A stretch of DNA of 64,000 nt, from positions 1,839,501 through 1,903,500 of the forward strand of contig NC_084592.1 in the NCBI RefSeq assembly GCF_033807715.1, given 5' to 3'. Within the stretch, counting starts at the first letter, position 1. The number at the start of each line of letters is the position of its first letter. The DNA is from Cololabis saira. Its lineage: Eukaryota > Chordata > Actinopteri > Beloniformes > Belonidae. The notes below the pieces were generated by a model. The model was given only the letters and a program-made list of their open reading frames with translations. It was not told the DNA's origin and did not search any database. Shown here piece by piece: positions 1 to 12,911 of the stretch. The position numbers were made by a program, and so were the translations under genes.

Positions 1-324
1 GGTGGCTGGGAGGTCAGTTTACATCAATCAGGCTTTTAAGGAAAAATCCAGGATGAGGACGTTCATCTAAAGAAATGGGAGGGGCCTATCTTAATTTCTC
101 TGATTGGGACCATGCTGTTATGTTGTGCTGGTACTGTCAATTCTTGGAGCTTGCATGAAACGAGCCTGGGTCTGTTGAAGAAGTCAGTGCTGACTTGGCC
201 TGACAGCCATTTTGTAGTTAATACATTGGAGGAGTTTGTGGTGGTTTAAGTTTGCGTACTTCTGTGGGATGTTGGGGAAGGTTATATCAGCATTGTCAGT
301 ACCATGTCCTTTACTAAGTGCAAG
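1..324. other. No gene seen; unique-looking flank
   Basis: I see no convincing coding exon, RNA gene or repeat terminus here. The stretch is of moderate base composition and ends where the T-rich tail of the minus-strand LINE begins. It is probably intronic or intergenic sequence upstream of the visible thsd7b exons. Confidence 0.5.
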
Positions 325-566
325 AGTTTATTTTATTTATTTTTTTTATATCTTTTTATTTCACAATAATTTTCACAATTCACATTTTCACATGCCTGAT
401 TTCTATTATACCCACATTCCTACCCTCCCCAATTACCCTAGGGAAAAAAAAAAAAAAAAAAAACATTAAGGGAGAACAAAATTAAATAAATATTTAAAAA
501 AAAATAAAAAATAAAAAAAATAAAATAAAAATAAAAAAATATATAATGGCAGCAACAGCGATATCA

Positions 567-569
<3 letters not shown>

Positions 570-650
<81 letters not shown>
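570..650. repeat. (AT)n microsatellite
   Basis: About 80 bp of uninterrupted AT dinucleotides, within the 3' UTR region of the minus-strand LINE. The YIYIYI open frames on both strands are artefacts of the dinucleotide. Confidence 0.97.
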
Positions 651-652
<2 letters not shown>

Positions 653-712
653 ATATATACATACAAACATACATACCTATAAGGCACAAGTTCGAAAACA
701 AAATAAAGATAC

Positions 713-3700
713 TCATTGGTCCCCTTTGGAAAGATTATCCAGTTTTGAGAGTAATGGGAACCAAAATTCTTGAAAAATATGAGCACGGTTGTATTTTTCT
801 AAAGTTAATTTTTCCAATGGTAAAAAAACTGAAATTTGATTAAAAAAAAACTTGAAAGTTGGAGGGGAATCATCTTTCCAAAGTAAAAGTATGCATTTCT
901 TAGCGAAGTATGTGATCATAATTAATATCCTGCTTTTTTTCCGGTCTAACTGAAGATCCAGTGTGTCGTTTAATAAATACAAATTGGAGCTTAAATCAAA
1001 ATTAATTTCTAATACGGATTGTGTGAAGGAATGAATTGATTTCCAGAAACTTATTAAAAGATCACATTCCCAAAACATATGTACAAATGTTCCATTGATT
1101 TTTTTGCATCTTGGACATTTTGAAGAGATATCGTTTGAAATTTTGTGCATTTTAATTGGAGTTAAATAAAATTTGTGAATAAATTTAAAATTAGCCTCTT
1201 TAATTTTATTACTAGTAAAAGGAAAATTTATATTTTCACATATATTTAACCAAGTGTTTTCTTCAAAGACCATCCCCAACTCCTTCTCCCATATCTTCAC
1301 TAAAGTTTGGAAAGATGACAAACCTCCTTGTGATAAAATATTATAAAATTCACTGATCTTTCCTTTAATTGTGTCTGAAGTTATAAATATGTCCTCTATT
1401 TCAGATAGTCCAAGTCGAATTTTATTTGCTTTGATAAGTGATTGAACAATGCTCCGTATTTGTAAATATTAAAAAAAATGTTTGTCAGGGATGTTGTATT
1501 CTGATTTTAAGTTAATGAATGATTTTAATTGCATGTTCAAATTAAATAAATCCTTAAACTGTTTTAAACCAGAGTTTGCCCATTCACCTATGTTGATATG
1601 TTTGATATTCAGATCTGGATTTGGATAAATGGTGGAATGAATTGAAGTGCAGGTGGTAATACTGTTTTTTTTCCTACAATCTCTCCATGCTAACAGGGTA
1701 TTAAAAACAGAGAAACATTTGTCTATGTTTTTTATTTTTTCAAACTTATTCATAAAAATAAGAGAGACCAGTGGCAAGGGTTCGAAAAACCAGATTCCTT
1801 AACTGGGCTGCCCAAAAATAATATTGGAGATTGGGGAGGCCAAGACCTCCCATGGATTCTGGTTTCATTAGGGTCATTAGACTGATCCTAGGTTTTTTAT
1901 TGCCCCAAATGAATTTTGAGATGCCGCTATTTAATGGTTTAAAGAACTCCACAGATAAAAAGCATGGTAACATCTGGAAAAGAAAAATAAATCTTGGTAG
2001 AACATTCATTTTAATAGTGTTTATGCGCCCTAATAGTGACAGTGGAAGAGAAGACCATGTTAACAGGTCTGATTTTATCTTGTGTACAATTGGGGTGTAA
2101 TTTTCTTTAAACAGATTATCTAAATTGGGAGTAATATGTATACCCAAATATTTAAAGCCCTCTGGTGTCCAATGAAAGGGACAAGATGTAAGCATTTCTT
2201 CTGTTGGTGTCATGTGTAAGAGAACAGCATTAGATTTACTGAAATTGATCTTATAACCTGAGTAACTTCCAAACTGTTTAATTGTGTTTTGCAAGTGTGA
2301 TATTGATTTCTCTGGGTCCGTGATGTATAAAAGAATATCGTCTGCATATAAGGAAATTTTATGTTCGTTATTATCGACCTTTAAACCTTGAATACTTATG
2401 TTGTCTCTTACACTTGCCGCCAAAGGTTCGATCACCATTGCAAAAAGCAAAGGTGACAAAGGACAGCCCTGCCTTGTCCCTCTAGATAAAGAAAAAAAGT
2501 CAGAGCACCTACCATTGGTTATTACTGCAGCTTTTGGACAATTATAAATCATTTTAATCCATTCAATGAAATTAACACCTAAATCAAATTTATATAAAAC
2601 AGAAAAAATAAATTTCCACTCAACTCTGTCAAAAGCCTTCTCTGCATCTAAAGAAAGAAGAAGAGAAGGCTCCTGGCGGTTGTTGAGAGAATTAATTATA
2701 TTCAAAACTCTCCTTATATTGTCAGAAGCATATCTCCCCTTTATAAAGCCTGACTGGTCTGGCTTGACCAACTTAGGCAAAACAGAGTCCAGTCTTCTTG
2801 CTAATAGCTTAGTGATGATCTTATAATCATGATCCAAGAGACTTATAGGTCTATATGACGAGCACTGTAGAGGATCTTTACCACTTTTATGTAAAACACT
2901 AATATGTGCTAAATTCATTGATTGAGGAAGTAATTTTTTATAACAGAAATTGTTCAACATTGTCAAAAAAATAGGTTTAATCTCTGACCAGAATTCCTTA
3001 TAAAATTCAACTGAGAAACCGTCCGGTCCTGGACTTTTATTTATAGGCATTGAAATGATTGTATCCAGAATTTCTATTTCTGTAAATGGGGAATTCAAAA
3101 GGAGTCGATCTTGAGCACTTGCTTTTGGTAGATTAATATGTTTAAGATAATCATTTACTTCATCTTGTGAATATCCGCCCTGTGACTGATAAAGATTTTT
3201 GTAGAATTCAAAAAAAGTTTGGTTTATCTCTTTTGGGTGATAGGTTACCTTATTTTCCATAACATATATAGCTTTAATAATCTTTTCTGCTTGCTCCTTC
3301 TTTAATTGGTGAGCTAATAATTTACCCGGTTTGTTTCCAAATTCATATTCCTTTTGTCTAATATAAGTCATTTTTTGTATGATTTCATCTGAAATCTTAA
3401 GATTTAATTTTGCTCTAGCGACAGTTAATAGTCTCCAATTATCCTCTGTGGGTGCATTCTTATGGAGTTTTTCACATCGGGCCACTTCATTCTCTAGTTC
3501 TTTTCTTTCAGTTAGTTTCTCGTATTTTTTAAATGAAGCATATGAGATAATGAGTCCTCTTAACGTGGCTTTTGCTGCTTCCCAAATAATGTTGGGATCT
3601 AAGGAAGGATCATTGTTTTCTTTAATATAATTTGTTATCCACGTTTGCATTTTTGATTTAAATTCATCATCTTTCAGGAGAGAGGAGTTGAATTTCCATC

Positions 3701-4001
3701 GCTTGGATATAAAATGTTCATGATCAAAATTAATTTTTAGATGGATTCTAGAATGATCTGAGAGGATAATTGGATTTATTGTACACTTGCTTATCATATG
3801 GATGTATTTAGAAGGTACAAAAAAATAATCTAGTCGGGAGTAAGAGTTATGGACGTTTGAAAAAAAGGTATAATCCCTAACACCTGGATTTAACTCCCGC
3901 CAAACATCAATCAAACCACAGTTAACACCTAACCCCTGAAGAACCTTAGCAGATTTAGGATTGGAACTCTTTACTTGATTAGATTTATCTCTTAAACACA
4001 T
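713..4001 (-). pseudogene. L1-clade ORF2 (endonuclease C-end, reverse transcriptase, C-terminal domain), frameshifted
   Basis: The first open block, 1746-4001, encodes 751 residues. It opens with the last part of an APE-type endonuclease (NSYSRLDYFFVP, then LSDHSRIHLKI). Reverse transcriptase follows with NKSPGPDGF, SYRPISLLDHDYKIITKLLARR, RGTRQGCPLSPLLF and the catalytic YADDILLYI. The frame shifts near 1746-1777, and a second block runs on to 1469. After another break at an A/T homopolymer near 1470, the last block (713-1321) carries a C-terminal CPRC-x9-H-x4-C cysteine motif. Order and motifs fit L1/Tx1-clade ORF2. The full protein would be about 1200 residues or more, so the endonuclease start is missing. 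With at least two frame breaks this copy cannot make an active enzyme. Confidence 0.85.
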
Positions 4002-4011
4002 CGTTTTGTGT

Positions 4012-4395
4012 TTATTTAAACCATAGAGTCTCTATGGGGTTTGGTCTCAAGATTTTCCTGGCCACATGGTCTTTAAACCAGGTATTGGTACTTAAGGAAG
4101 TGTGGGGAGGTGCCAAGTACTGATAGAAAATGAAATCAACATCTCCAAAACGTATTTCGGCAGTAGGAAACATGAAGTCCTCTAATAGTTCCTGGTAGAG
4201 GGTGGATATATTGTGGATGTCTATTGTGTCCTGTGGAAACTTCACACCAAACCTTGAGCATCCCCTGAAAAGAGGACTTTGGACCACTGAGCAATGGTCC
4301 AGTCTCTTTTTTCCTGGCCAAGACAAGACACTTCTGAGATGGGCTCTGGTTTGGGATTGACTTGACACAAGGAATACCACATTTGTGACCCATGT
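4012..4395 (-). pseudogene. Tc1-like transposase relic, internally deleted
   Basis: Read on the minus strand, this matches the classic fish Tc1 DDE transposase: a block reading SQKCLVLARKK (with -ETGPLLSGPKSS in one frame), then after a gap the blocks for the middle of the catalytic core, then a C-terminal ARKILRPNPIETLWFK, which corresponds to the LNPIENLW motif holding the catalytic glutamate. The stretch that normally carries the first catalytic aspartate is deleted and two frames are needed to follow the protein, so it is dead. It abuts the truncated LINE on the left and a Harbinger target-site duplication on the right. Identification is from recalled fish Tc1 similarity. Confidence 0.7.
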
Positions 4396-4567
4396 ACTGG
4401 TTGCATCTAAGGGCCCGATTTACTAAGATCCTAAATAAAGAGTACTAAATTGCGTGTGCACTGAAAAAGTTTGCACGTGCTGTTGTTGTGTGTTTTGCGT
4501 GCGCAATTGATAACAGGTGCAAACCGCAGTATTTAAATGAGGTGTTGCGTGTCTTAGGGTTTGCGCC

Positions 4568-4648
4568 ATGGAGAGTCTGGATGGAAAGCGGGAGAAGCAG
4601 GATAGTCGCAAGCGCAAAATGAAATTTGACGAGTTGGAGTTAGAGATT
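4568..4648 (+). pseudogene. N-terminus of Harbinger Myb-like accessory protein
   Basis: An ATG is followed by 27 codons rich in K, R, E and D (MESLDGKREKQDSRKRKMKF...). Harbinger elements encode, besides the transposase, a Myb/SANT-like protein that binds the termini and helps nuclear import; many start with such a charged stretch. Here the frame runs straight into the nested element at 4648 and stops soon after, so only the start survives. The assignment rests on position inside the Harbinger and on charge pattern, not on a complete SANT domain. Confidence 0.45.
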
Positions 4649-5087
4649 GTTGTGCCGTATTCAGCACCCCTGCCGTGAAAAGCACCCCCTCGTCGACATA
4701 TTTTACCCACAGATCTCTTATTCACGAGTAAATGTCAAAAAGGACTAAATGCTCATGTTTAATTTACTACAAATGACAACGTACACACAATGACAAAAAT
4801 TATATTCTCATTCCGTGTCACGTTCTGTTTAGCGTCCAGTTTTGTGTTAATGATTCATGTTTAAATGCGCTCATGGATTCCACAATAGTCATACTTTCCC
4901 ACAATCACAGTCACAGATGACAAAAATCGGGTAAATGGTTATTGATGTCATTAATTAATAGCCTGCTTACTGTGTTGTCTTCCATAATATTTGTAAATAT
5001 ATATAATATAAACTCCTAAGTATGTGTTTGTGTGAGTGTGTATAAGGGGGTGCTTTTCACGGCAGTGGTGCTGAATACGGCACAACA
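4648..5087. mobile_element. Unassigned 440-bp element with ~40-bp terminal inverted repeats
   Basis: The two ends form an almost perfect inverted repeat of about 40 bp (left TGTTGTGCCGTATTCAGCAC..., right its complement, one mismatch). The interior is AT-rich and non-coding. It sits inside the Harbinger element, interrupting the Myb-like frame. I could not find a direct target-site duplication at either edge, and I do not recognise the family. Confidence 0.65.
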
Positions 5088-5469
5088 CCACAATAACAGC
5101 AGCCATCGGTGCGTAATGCTGGGCAGATTAGCACCTTCCTTTCGAACGTATTAAATACAGACGCAATCATAATCCCTGCAATTACTTTCGGGCTTGGTAA
5201 ATCTCATTGCGTGTGGTAAATGGACATATTTGCATTTCCCCCCCCCCAGTACTTAGCGCTTTCTGGCGGGTACGCCCCATATTGATTATTCATCAGGGCA
5301 AAAGTACTAAATGTGTTCATTTAATAGCGTGTGCTATTTTGCTCATTTGAGAGGCGCAGTCCTCTTTGCACGCTGTTAGTAGATCAGCTTGCACATTGGT
5401 TTGCACGTGATGTCAAGTTTGCACACGTTTTTACGCACGCAAACCTTTAGTAAATCAGGCCCTAAGTGT

Positions 5470-6470
5470 TTTGGCTCTTGAACCACTGACTCTAGCCGCA
5501 CTCCACTCCTTGTGAATCTCCCCCGAAATTCTTCAATGGACTCTACTTTCTCCTCTCCTCTGTCCTGATCTCCTCTAGACTGCTGTTAGGCGCGGCGGGG
5601 GGGGGGCGGTCACTTGTAGACGTGCGGCTATTCTCGTCGGTCGCCGAAGCGCGGGTGTCACGGATCCAGGAGATGCAGCTCACAGCCGAGGCGAGACGCC
5701 GGCTGGCCGTCCTCGAGACGTCCCAATTCCTGATATAAACAGAAAACTCGGAGTGGGAAAAAGGGGGGTTTCAGTCGGAGCTTTCAGCCCCAGCGGTCTT
5801 CTGGTTCCCCTCTCCTTCCGACTCTGAAATGAAAGGACGATGGTGCAGTGTACAGCAGCTGGCGCCCTGCGTCCCCCTGGTCAACGGAGCCTGCTCACGT
5901 CGTCTCGTGCACGCGGGTCCGGTCCTCTGTAGACGTGCAAGCCCCGTCTTATGGCTGATGAGCGCGTCGGCGTCACGGACTCAGGTGGCGGGATGCTTCT
6001 CGGGCTGATCTGGGCACGCTGCCGGAGGTTCTTTCATGCAAAAGAAACTCAGATAGAAAAAGTTAGTGGGAGATGGGAGATGGGAGCCGGTAGCGCCGTA
6101 GCCCTCCGGGGCCGCAGGAGACCGCTCCGATTCCCCGGTAGGATGGTCCGGGGAATCCCCCCCCTCCTTGCCAGTCTGGTCCCGATGAGCTTTTGGCAAG
6201 AAGCCAAGAGCTGACGAACTGAAGAGATGAAGATCTGAGAAAAAGAGAAGGTTTGAAGATAGTCAAAACGCTTTTGATTCCGCGGGCTGCAGTGACTTAA
6301 TCAGCGCCTGGTCAGTGATTGGGCGCGGGCCGCTTCAGGCGCCGCCCCCAAGGCACACTGGTCCTTGTAGTCTTTGACAAGGCGGCCATTTTAGGAGGCA
6401 CATTAAAGCTGATTTCAGGTTGAAGACTGAGCCAGCTTTAAAGAGCTAATTCACATTCACAAAATGTTCA
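5470..6470. repeat. GC-rich repeat, family X copy 1
   Basis: A CpG-rich kilobase with no convincing reading frame. Its right part (about 6280-6470) is clearly homologous, in the same order, to 52720-52960: shared blocks include TCAGCGCCT, GATTGGG, TCAGGCGCCGCCCC, a CGCCATTTTA-type box, GAGGCACATTAAAGC and ATTCACAAAATGTTCA. Two dispersed copies imply a repeat rather than a host CpG-island promoter; an LTR or the 5' region of a retroelement is possible. Confidence 0.55.
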
Positions 6471-7440
6471 ATGAGACATTCATAAGTCCAGAGTTCACAT
6501 GAGCAGATAACGCTGGTCCAACAACGGTACAATAAAATCTCAAAACTATCAACGCATTCTGGAATGAAATGTGCTGCGCAGTATTAGACAGCATGGCTTC
6601 AGGTGCAGCAATGGGTCCTCAATTAGGACATTGACCAAAAACACACAGCTGAACACCCAAGAAAGGCTAAGAACAAGACATTGGACTATTCTGAAGTGTT
6701 CTTTTACTACTTTTTTCTTTGTCGCAAGCAAATTCCTAAACACTAGTTTTCACTCTTCCTGTTGACAGGAAAACTAAATGCATGAAGAGAGTAATACTTC
6801 CGCTTACACACAGACAATTAATTACATGGTGATGGCTAATTTGGTGTTAAAACTAGATCAAATTACTATTACAAGCATGTAGCTTTCTATATACTTACTT
6901 TTTTTCCAATGTTTTCAGTAATGCTTCAGGCCATAGCACTGGCACCAGAACTTCTGTGAGATGTGTGGAAATGAATTTACAGCATAGCATCAATCAACTA
7001 TTTGTCAATTATTATTGTATGTAGAGCTAACTGTGCTATATCTTTTCCTAAACCTAACCAAGTAGCTTAGTGATGGTGCCTTAATACAGTATAACCAGTT
7101 ATGGCATGATGACAGACAAATTTCAATAAATTAGAACAGCAAGAATGTCCAGAGTTTGGCGAGGTTCTAATCACTAACACTTAGATTGCACTGAATTGGA
7201 ATAAAATTAGACTGACTTGGATTGTTAGTAGTTGAACTGGATTTTCCAATAAATACCGCAGCACTAAAGTGCAAATTGCCCTGAGTCATGCCTTTATTTG
7301 TTGATTGGTACTATACAGAGTGAATTGCATTGGACTGAAACATTAATCTCAAGCCACTGAGGACCGATCCATACTATAGCCCTGCCTTTTGCCTGAAGAC
7401 AGCAGCAATAGGCTCCAGCAGATCCCTGTGACCTAAATAG
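6471..7440. other. No gene seen
   Basis: Ordinary AT-rich, unique-looking sequence. Small open frames on both strands show no domain, no codon bias and no partner signals. I see no repeat termini. Confidence 0.5.
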
Positions 7441-8760
7441 GATTAAGCAGAATCAGAATCAGCTTTAATGACAAAGTTTGAACATATCAAACAGGGAATT
7501 TGACTTCGGTTAACAGCGTTGGCACCACTGTTGTTATAAGGTGCCATATTTCCAAAAGAGGATGACACTGGGATGGAGGAGGGAAAAAAGGCATCTTCAC
7601 ACTGTGTATAAATACACAGTGTCAAGGTGCAAAAAACACCTCAGCACAGAAAAGCAATATACTCATAATAACAACATCATGATGGAGACTTGCATGTGGG
7701 TCTGGGGGTGGGTGGGTGACTGGGGAGGCGGGGGGATCCGGCACGGTACATCCAAGTGAACACTGCAGCCTTCGTGGCGCTCCAACCTGGTGACTGTGTT
7801 GGGGGCGGTGGTAAGACAGGAGCCGGGGAAGGCGTTGAAAAAGAGGGAGGTGTATTTATCATTGTGTGTGTGTGTGTGAGCAGTAAGTCTGTGAAATATG
7901 CCCCAGTACTCCTCAGCCATTGTCATTGATGTTATCAGACGCCTCGGTATAGTTCTGATCCAGGTCCACAGGTGTCCTGAGGGGAAGGGGAGAGCTAGTG
8001 GGAGCAGAGTGTCTTGTTTTCATTCATCCAGGGAGATTGTGACTGGAGCGGCCTGACAAGCTGCTCTGTCAAAGTCAAAGTTCATCAATGGCGACTCCAA
8101 ACAGACGAATTTGTGGTCAATTCCCGCCAAGCCGAGCTTCTAACTTCTCCAAGGTCTTTTCCATCCTGCCAATGAGTTCAAAAACCGCAGCTAGCATGCG
8201 ATTCTGTTCAAGAATCCTATCCAGCTTGCGGTTTTGCTCCCCCAACGTTAGAGTCTGAGTGTTGGTCCCTTCAGCCAAGTCAGGCAGCCCTGGAAGGGCC
8301 AGAATTGCTGTCAAAGATTTCCGAATTTGTCAATATGCCAGGTAACCGCCAGCTCCAAAAAGCAGAAATCCTGGTATCATTAATCCAATTATGTAGGCAT
8401 CTTTAACATCCTTGACCGACAGTATGGACAGACACACGATCCTCCATGTCTTCCAGGGGTGCATCATGTATCCAGCAGCAAACGTCCCATCGGGGCAAGA
8501 GGGCTCCCCTTTGCCCTGACTTCTCGTCGAGAAAATTTGGTCAATTGCACTGAGAGACCAGCCAAACAATTCCATGATTGTAGAAAGTTTCGGAGGATGT
8601 GAAAAGAGAGGCTCTAAGAGTGACAAGACAGAACAAGACAGAGAGCAGCAGCAGGGCAGATAGGGAGGGAGCGGGAGCAGAAAAGCGTCCGCCTTCACCG
8701 AGAGCAGGAAGAAGAAGGTAAAGATATTGGATTGATGAATGGATGGATGGATCTAAAGTG
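7441..8760 (-). mobile_element. Short-ORF retroposon-like element
   Basis: On the minus strand the unit ends at 7441 in a reiterated CTGATTCTGATTCTG tail, a 3' end I recognise from common fish retroposons. It contains a single coding remnant (8117-8575). A TTCATCAATGG-type block and a TG-rich patch lie between coding part and tail. There is no reverse transcriptase inside, so it is either a non-autonomous retroposon or a truncated element. The edge at 8760 is a guess. Confidence 0.45.
8117..8575 (-). pseudogene. Small membrane/coiled-coil ORF of a retroposon, one nonsense codon
   Basis: The minus-strand frame starts MELFGWSLSAIDQIF and runs about 153 codons. Residues near 60-80 form a hydrophobic, glycine-rich segment (AYIIGLMIPGFLLFGAGGYLAY) that could span a membrane. 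It is followed by a heptad-like coiled coil (EQNRKLDRILEQNRMLAAVF...MEKTLEKLEARLGGN). A single in-frame TGA lies just after LAY; it is one transition from CGA, the usual CpG decay, and the same frame continues beyond it. I do not know a named family for this protein. The tail downstream suggests it belongs to a mobile element rather than to the host. Confidence 0.5.
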
Positions 8761-9038
8761 ACCAAGTCTAGGAGTTTATGGGTAACTAAATGCAAGGCAT
8801 CAATTATGGCTGTATTCCTGTTTTGTGGCCTTAAATCGAGTCCAAATAATCCCTTTGCTACTAGAGTTGATGCAAAGATTGATTTTTGTATGCGTGTGTG
8901 TGTGTATGGGGGCGGGGGATGACACAAAATGTGGTACTTTGTGTCATAGACAAATATCTTTCTTTGGTCTCATCTTCCCAAAAGATGTTGGAAGCCACTC
9001 TGAAATGTAGCTTTCTTTTCTTTGTAACTTTACATTCA

Positions 9039-10179
<1,141 letters not shown>

Positions 10180-10180
<1 letters not shown>

Positions 10181-10400
10181 TGTCAGGACTGCCCTTTGAA
10201 AATACTTCTGGACAAAATCGATACGGACAGAATTTATGGCAGCAGTAAGAAGCAGAAGGGGTCCAGTTTGGTGGTCTCAGGATTCCATCTGGGCTTTTTG
10301 AGGATGACGTGGTCCTGTTGGAGTCATTGTTCCACCATTTTTAGCTCTTACTTGCAACCAAGTGTGATGTGGTGGAACAACCTCCCCAGTGCTTGAGGCA
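10180..10400 (+). pseudogene. LINE reverse-transcriptase fragment, Rex/jockey-like, highly decayed
   Basis: The nucleotide run around 10200-10360 resembles the common fish LINE segment around the FADD catalytic box. The line-up is: a run matching the block for FMDRISR, then CAGTTTGGTGGTCTCAGGATT, and then TTTTTGAGGATGACGTGGTCCTG, where FADDVVL would be encoded. Several frameshifts and stops break it. It has the same layout as the minus-strand fragment at 17124-17414 and may belong to the same family. Confidence 0.5.
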
Positions 10401-11700
10401 AGGGATTGTACAATTTAGCAAATAAAGATTGCCTTGTTATAATTTCCCGGTGTATTATTTGATAAGTACTGCTGATTGTGGCGGAGATTTTCGGTCACTC
10501 TGTGAAGTCATTATGAGTACATTCAGGTCAGACCAGTATTGTGTCTGTGCAGCTTGGGTTTTAATTTTCATACACAGCTGCAAAGGTGTTGTTTTGAGAA
10601 CTGCATGTTATTCTGTTTAAAGAATACACACCTCTGTTCTGTAAAACTGCTGTACTGGCAACTCTATGTCACTCCTGCATTGAAATTTGAGATGTACGTT
10701 TGGGCCCCTTTTGCATGCAAAATATAATTAAACAATTTACTAATTTGAACCATATTAGGATGCCAGCTCAACTAACAACAGAATGAAACAGTGATATCGT
10801 AGTTAAATTAAGAGAAGTTTCCTGAGACTCGATGTAATCTGATGTTAGTTTTTTATATGGATAAAGTCATTAAGGCTGATGTCCATGCTGAGTAAAAACT
10901 CAGTCATGACTAAAAACAGAATACTTGCATAAAACTACATAGAAATTGCCTACATTTGTGGGTGAACATATTTTTATTAGCTTTAATAAATACCTGTTTT
11001 GGGATTTATCAATCACGTATATAACAAATATACGTAATTGCAAGTTTGTGGGGTCAGCCCTTGATACATTTTTCCAATCAGTAAGCGCAAACTTAAATTA
11101 TTAAACTTCTTCATGGGCTGTGGACTTTGTGTTTTTGTATCTTTGCATTTCCAAATTTCACATTTTAGTTTTATTTTCTGTTTTAATTTTATACTATAGT
11201 TTTCCCGTTTTTGTATTTATTTTCTGTTGAATTTTACCTCCTGCCCTTCCTTCACACAAGGCTTCAGTTACTGATTGCCGCACACCTGACTTCTATTAAT
11301 AATCACTCCCCACAATGTATACCAGGTTTCCTTTGTTTCCTATTAGATCATTGTTTTTATCTTCAAGACTCATGCCATTTACCTGAGGGCTATTGTATGA
11401 AAGTATATTTGATATGTCTAGGATTTCTGTGAAAATTGAGCATAAAAAATTGGGGGTGCGTTCCCCCCAGGGAAATTTTTTGAGCATAATGCATTTAAAT
11501 GCATCAATCTGGTGCACTTTGGAAAGCTAGAATAACAATAATAGGGTGTCTGCTGCCTTAACTTACCTTGGAAACATAGATATCCTCTCCGGAGCTTCTC
11601 TACCCGGCTAAACTTATTCTCTGCTCCTCTGTTTGTGTGAGCACAGAGCATGCACAGCCTTCACCGCTGATTGGCTGTTTCCCGTGCCTGTCTCTGTGTG
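10401..11700. other. No gene seen
   Basis: AT-rich sequence with only short random open frames. From about 11430 it may already belong to the hAT-like element that ends at 11943, but the left end of that element is not identifiable. Confidence 0.4.
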
Positions 11701-11849
11701 TAACCAATCAGATGGTGCTGTGGGCGGGACATTGCTGGACACAGTGCAGTGACTGCAGGCAGAGAGACGCGGCTGCATCAACCCCAAAATAACGCAGTTA
11801 TTTAAAAAGTTACACTTTTTTATATTATTAGTGTTTTATATATATACGA

Positions 11850-11943
11850 GAGATCTGCCCAAATAAGTCCCGGAACACAGGGAGGCCAAAATCGAGAGGT
11901 GCCGGATCCTGTTCCGGCAGGATCCGGCACAAATTAACCCCTG
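11850..11943. mobile_element. Right end of a hAT-like element
   Basis: The segment contains a GGATCCTG/CAGGATCC small palindrome and ends ...CACAAATTAACCCCTG, matching fish hAT termini of the CAGGGG type. The partner left end with its 8-bp duplication was not found, so only this terminus is annotated. Confidence 0.4.
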
Positions 11944-12655
11944 CTGTTATATTACAAAGGATAAAAAAAATAGTAGTGAAGCAAACCCTGTTCTGTGAAG
12001 ATATTTTTTGTGTTTATTTGGACTCTTCTGGGCGAGTTTAACTGTTTCTAAATGAGTAATTCATGGCTGTAAAACTTTAATGGTGGCCGCTGTGTTGTGA
12101 GCAGTGCTCTTAATTAGATGTGCGTGACGCTGTTTAAGTGACACTGGTTATATGTACGTTGTAGAGTGTGTGTATGTGCCTTTGTCCACCAAATGAAACT
12201 AAAATGCACAATACAATGCACTGAAAAAAAAGGCGTTTTGTTCTGTAGTGTGTCGGCGGCGTGCCGTCGCCATTTTGAGACGTCAGGAGAGCCTGTTTAC
12301 GTATTCCTTTGGTAAGAAAACCTTTTGCTTCACCTTTGTTTTGTTTTATTACTTTATGTTTACAGTGTTAAATCAAACAGTAAAAATGTGAGCTAACCAC
12401 TGTGATGGAAAGATTAAGAAAGTTAGATATATTTAAATATCGCTCTGACTGTTGTACAGTTGTACAGGTTTTTTTGGATGTATTGTAGCTTTCGCCAGGA
12501 CGTGTCGGAAGGACGAGCGAAACGTTAGCCAGTTTAACAGTTTATTACCGGTAGTGAGGCCGAGTCTCCTCGTCCGCTCCGCCGCCGGGCAATCACGGGC
12601 AATTCACGTGCCCCCCTTCCCCCCTTTAACGTTCTCATGGTGGCCTCAATTACGT

Positions 12656-12741
12656 CCGCCTTATGGATCCGCGTTAAGTTGATGCAGCCCTACGCCGTAG
12701 GCTCTGCGTCGGTGTAACGCGTAACCATAAATCAGCCTTTA
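12656..12741. mobile_element. Palindromic short MITE, copy 1 of 5
   Basis: A decayed member of a short hairpin-forming repeat whose arms are TGATTTATGGTTCTGCGTTA and its complement, around a core CTACGCCGTAGG. Better copies lie at 28625, 31316, 44171 and 53603. Confidence 0.7.
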
Positions 12742-12799
12742 CCATAATACAATGGCCGCATTGCGTCATCGGGCGCGCGGCACATTAAAAAAAAAAAAA

Positions 12800-12842
12800 A
12801 GATGTTTATATGCGCCTAATGGTCGCAAAAATACGGTAATGT
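12800..12842. repeat. Terminus of the GCGCCTTAT-type DNA element
   Basis: ATGCGCCTAATGGTCGCAAAAATACGGTA resembles the right terminus of the inverted-repeat element seen at 47306-50065. Only this end is recognisable here. Confidence 0.35.
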
Positions 12843-12911
12843 ATCGAGCCACAGCAACGCTCTTCCCCCAAACTAAACTTGGGGAGAACGCTGCGTGGCT
12901 GCACGCTCTGG

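Larger units (their letters stand above)
325..4010 (-). mobile_element. L1-like LINE, 5'-truncated
   Basis: A non-LTR retrotransposon on the minus strand. Its 3' end is the T-rich run near 325-360 (a poly-A-rich tail when read on the minus strand), followed inwards by an A/T-rich 3' UTR with an AT dinucleotide array, then the ORF2 coding remnant. The 5' end is cut inside the endonuclease domain near 4000, as expected of incomplete target-primed reverse transcription. I found no clear target-site duplication, so both edges are approximate. The right neighbour is a Tc1 relic. Confidence 0.8.
4411..5462 (+). mobile_element. PIF/Harbinger-type element, internally deleted, with nested insert
   Basis: Terminal inverted repeats are GGGCCCGATTTACTAA on the left and the complement of TTTAGTAAATCAGGCCC on the right. 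A 3-bp TAA flanks both sides (4408-4410 and 5463-5465), the TWA-type duplication of PIF/Harbinger transposons. About 600 bp remain after removing the nested 440-bp element. A short open frame with a basic Myb-like-protein start is present on the plus strand; no transposase is seen. Confidence 0.75.

Noticed and set aside
466..786. Open frames rich in YIYIYI
   Set aside because: They are translations of the AT dinucleotide array and its A/T-rich flank.
5951..6270. CpG-island promoter with short gene
   Set aside because: The region is repeated at 52 kb and the small frames are not conserved between the two copies.
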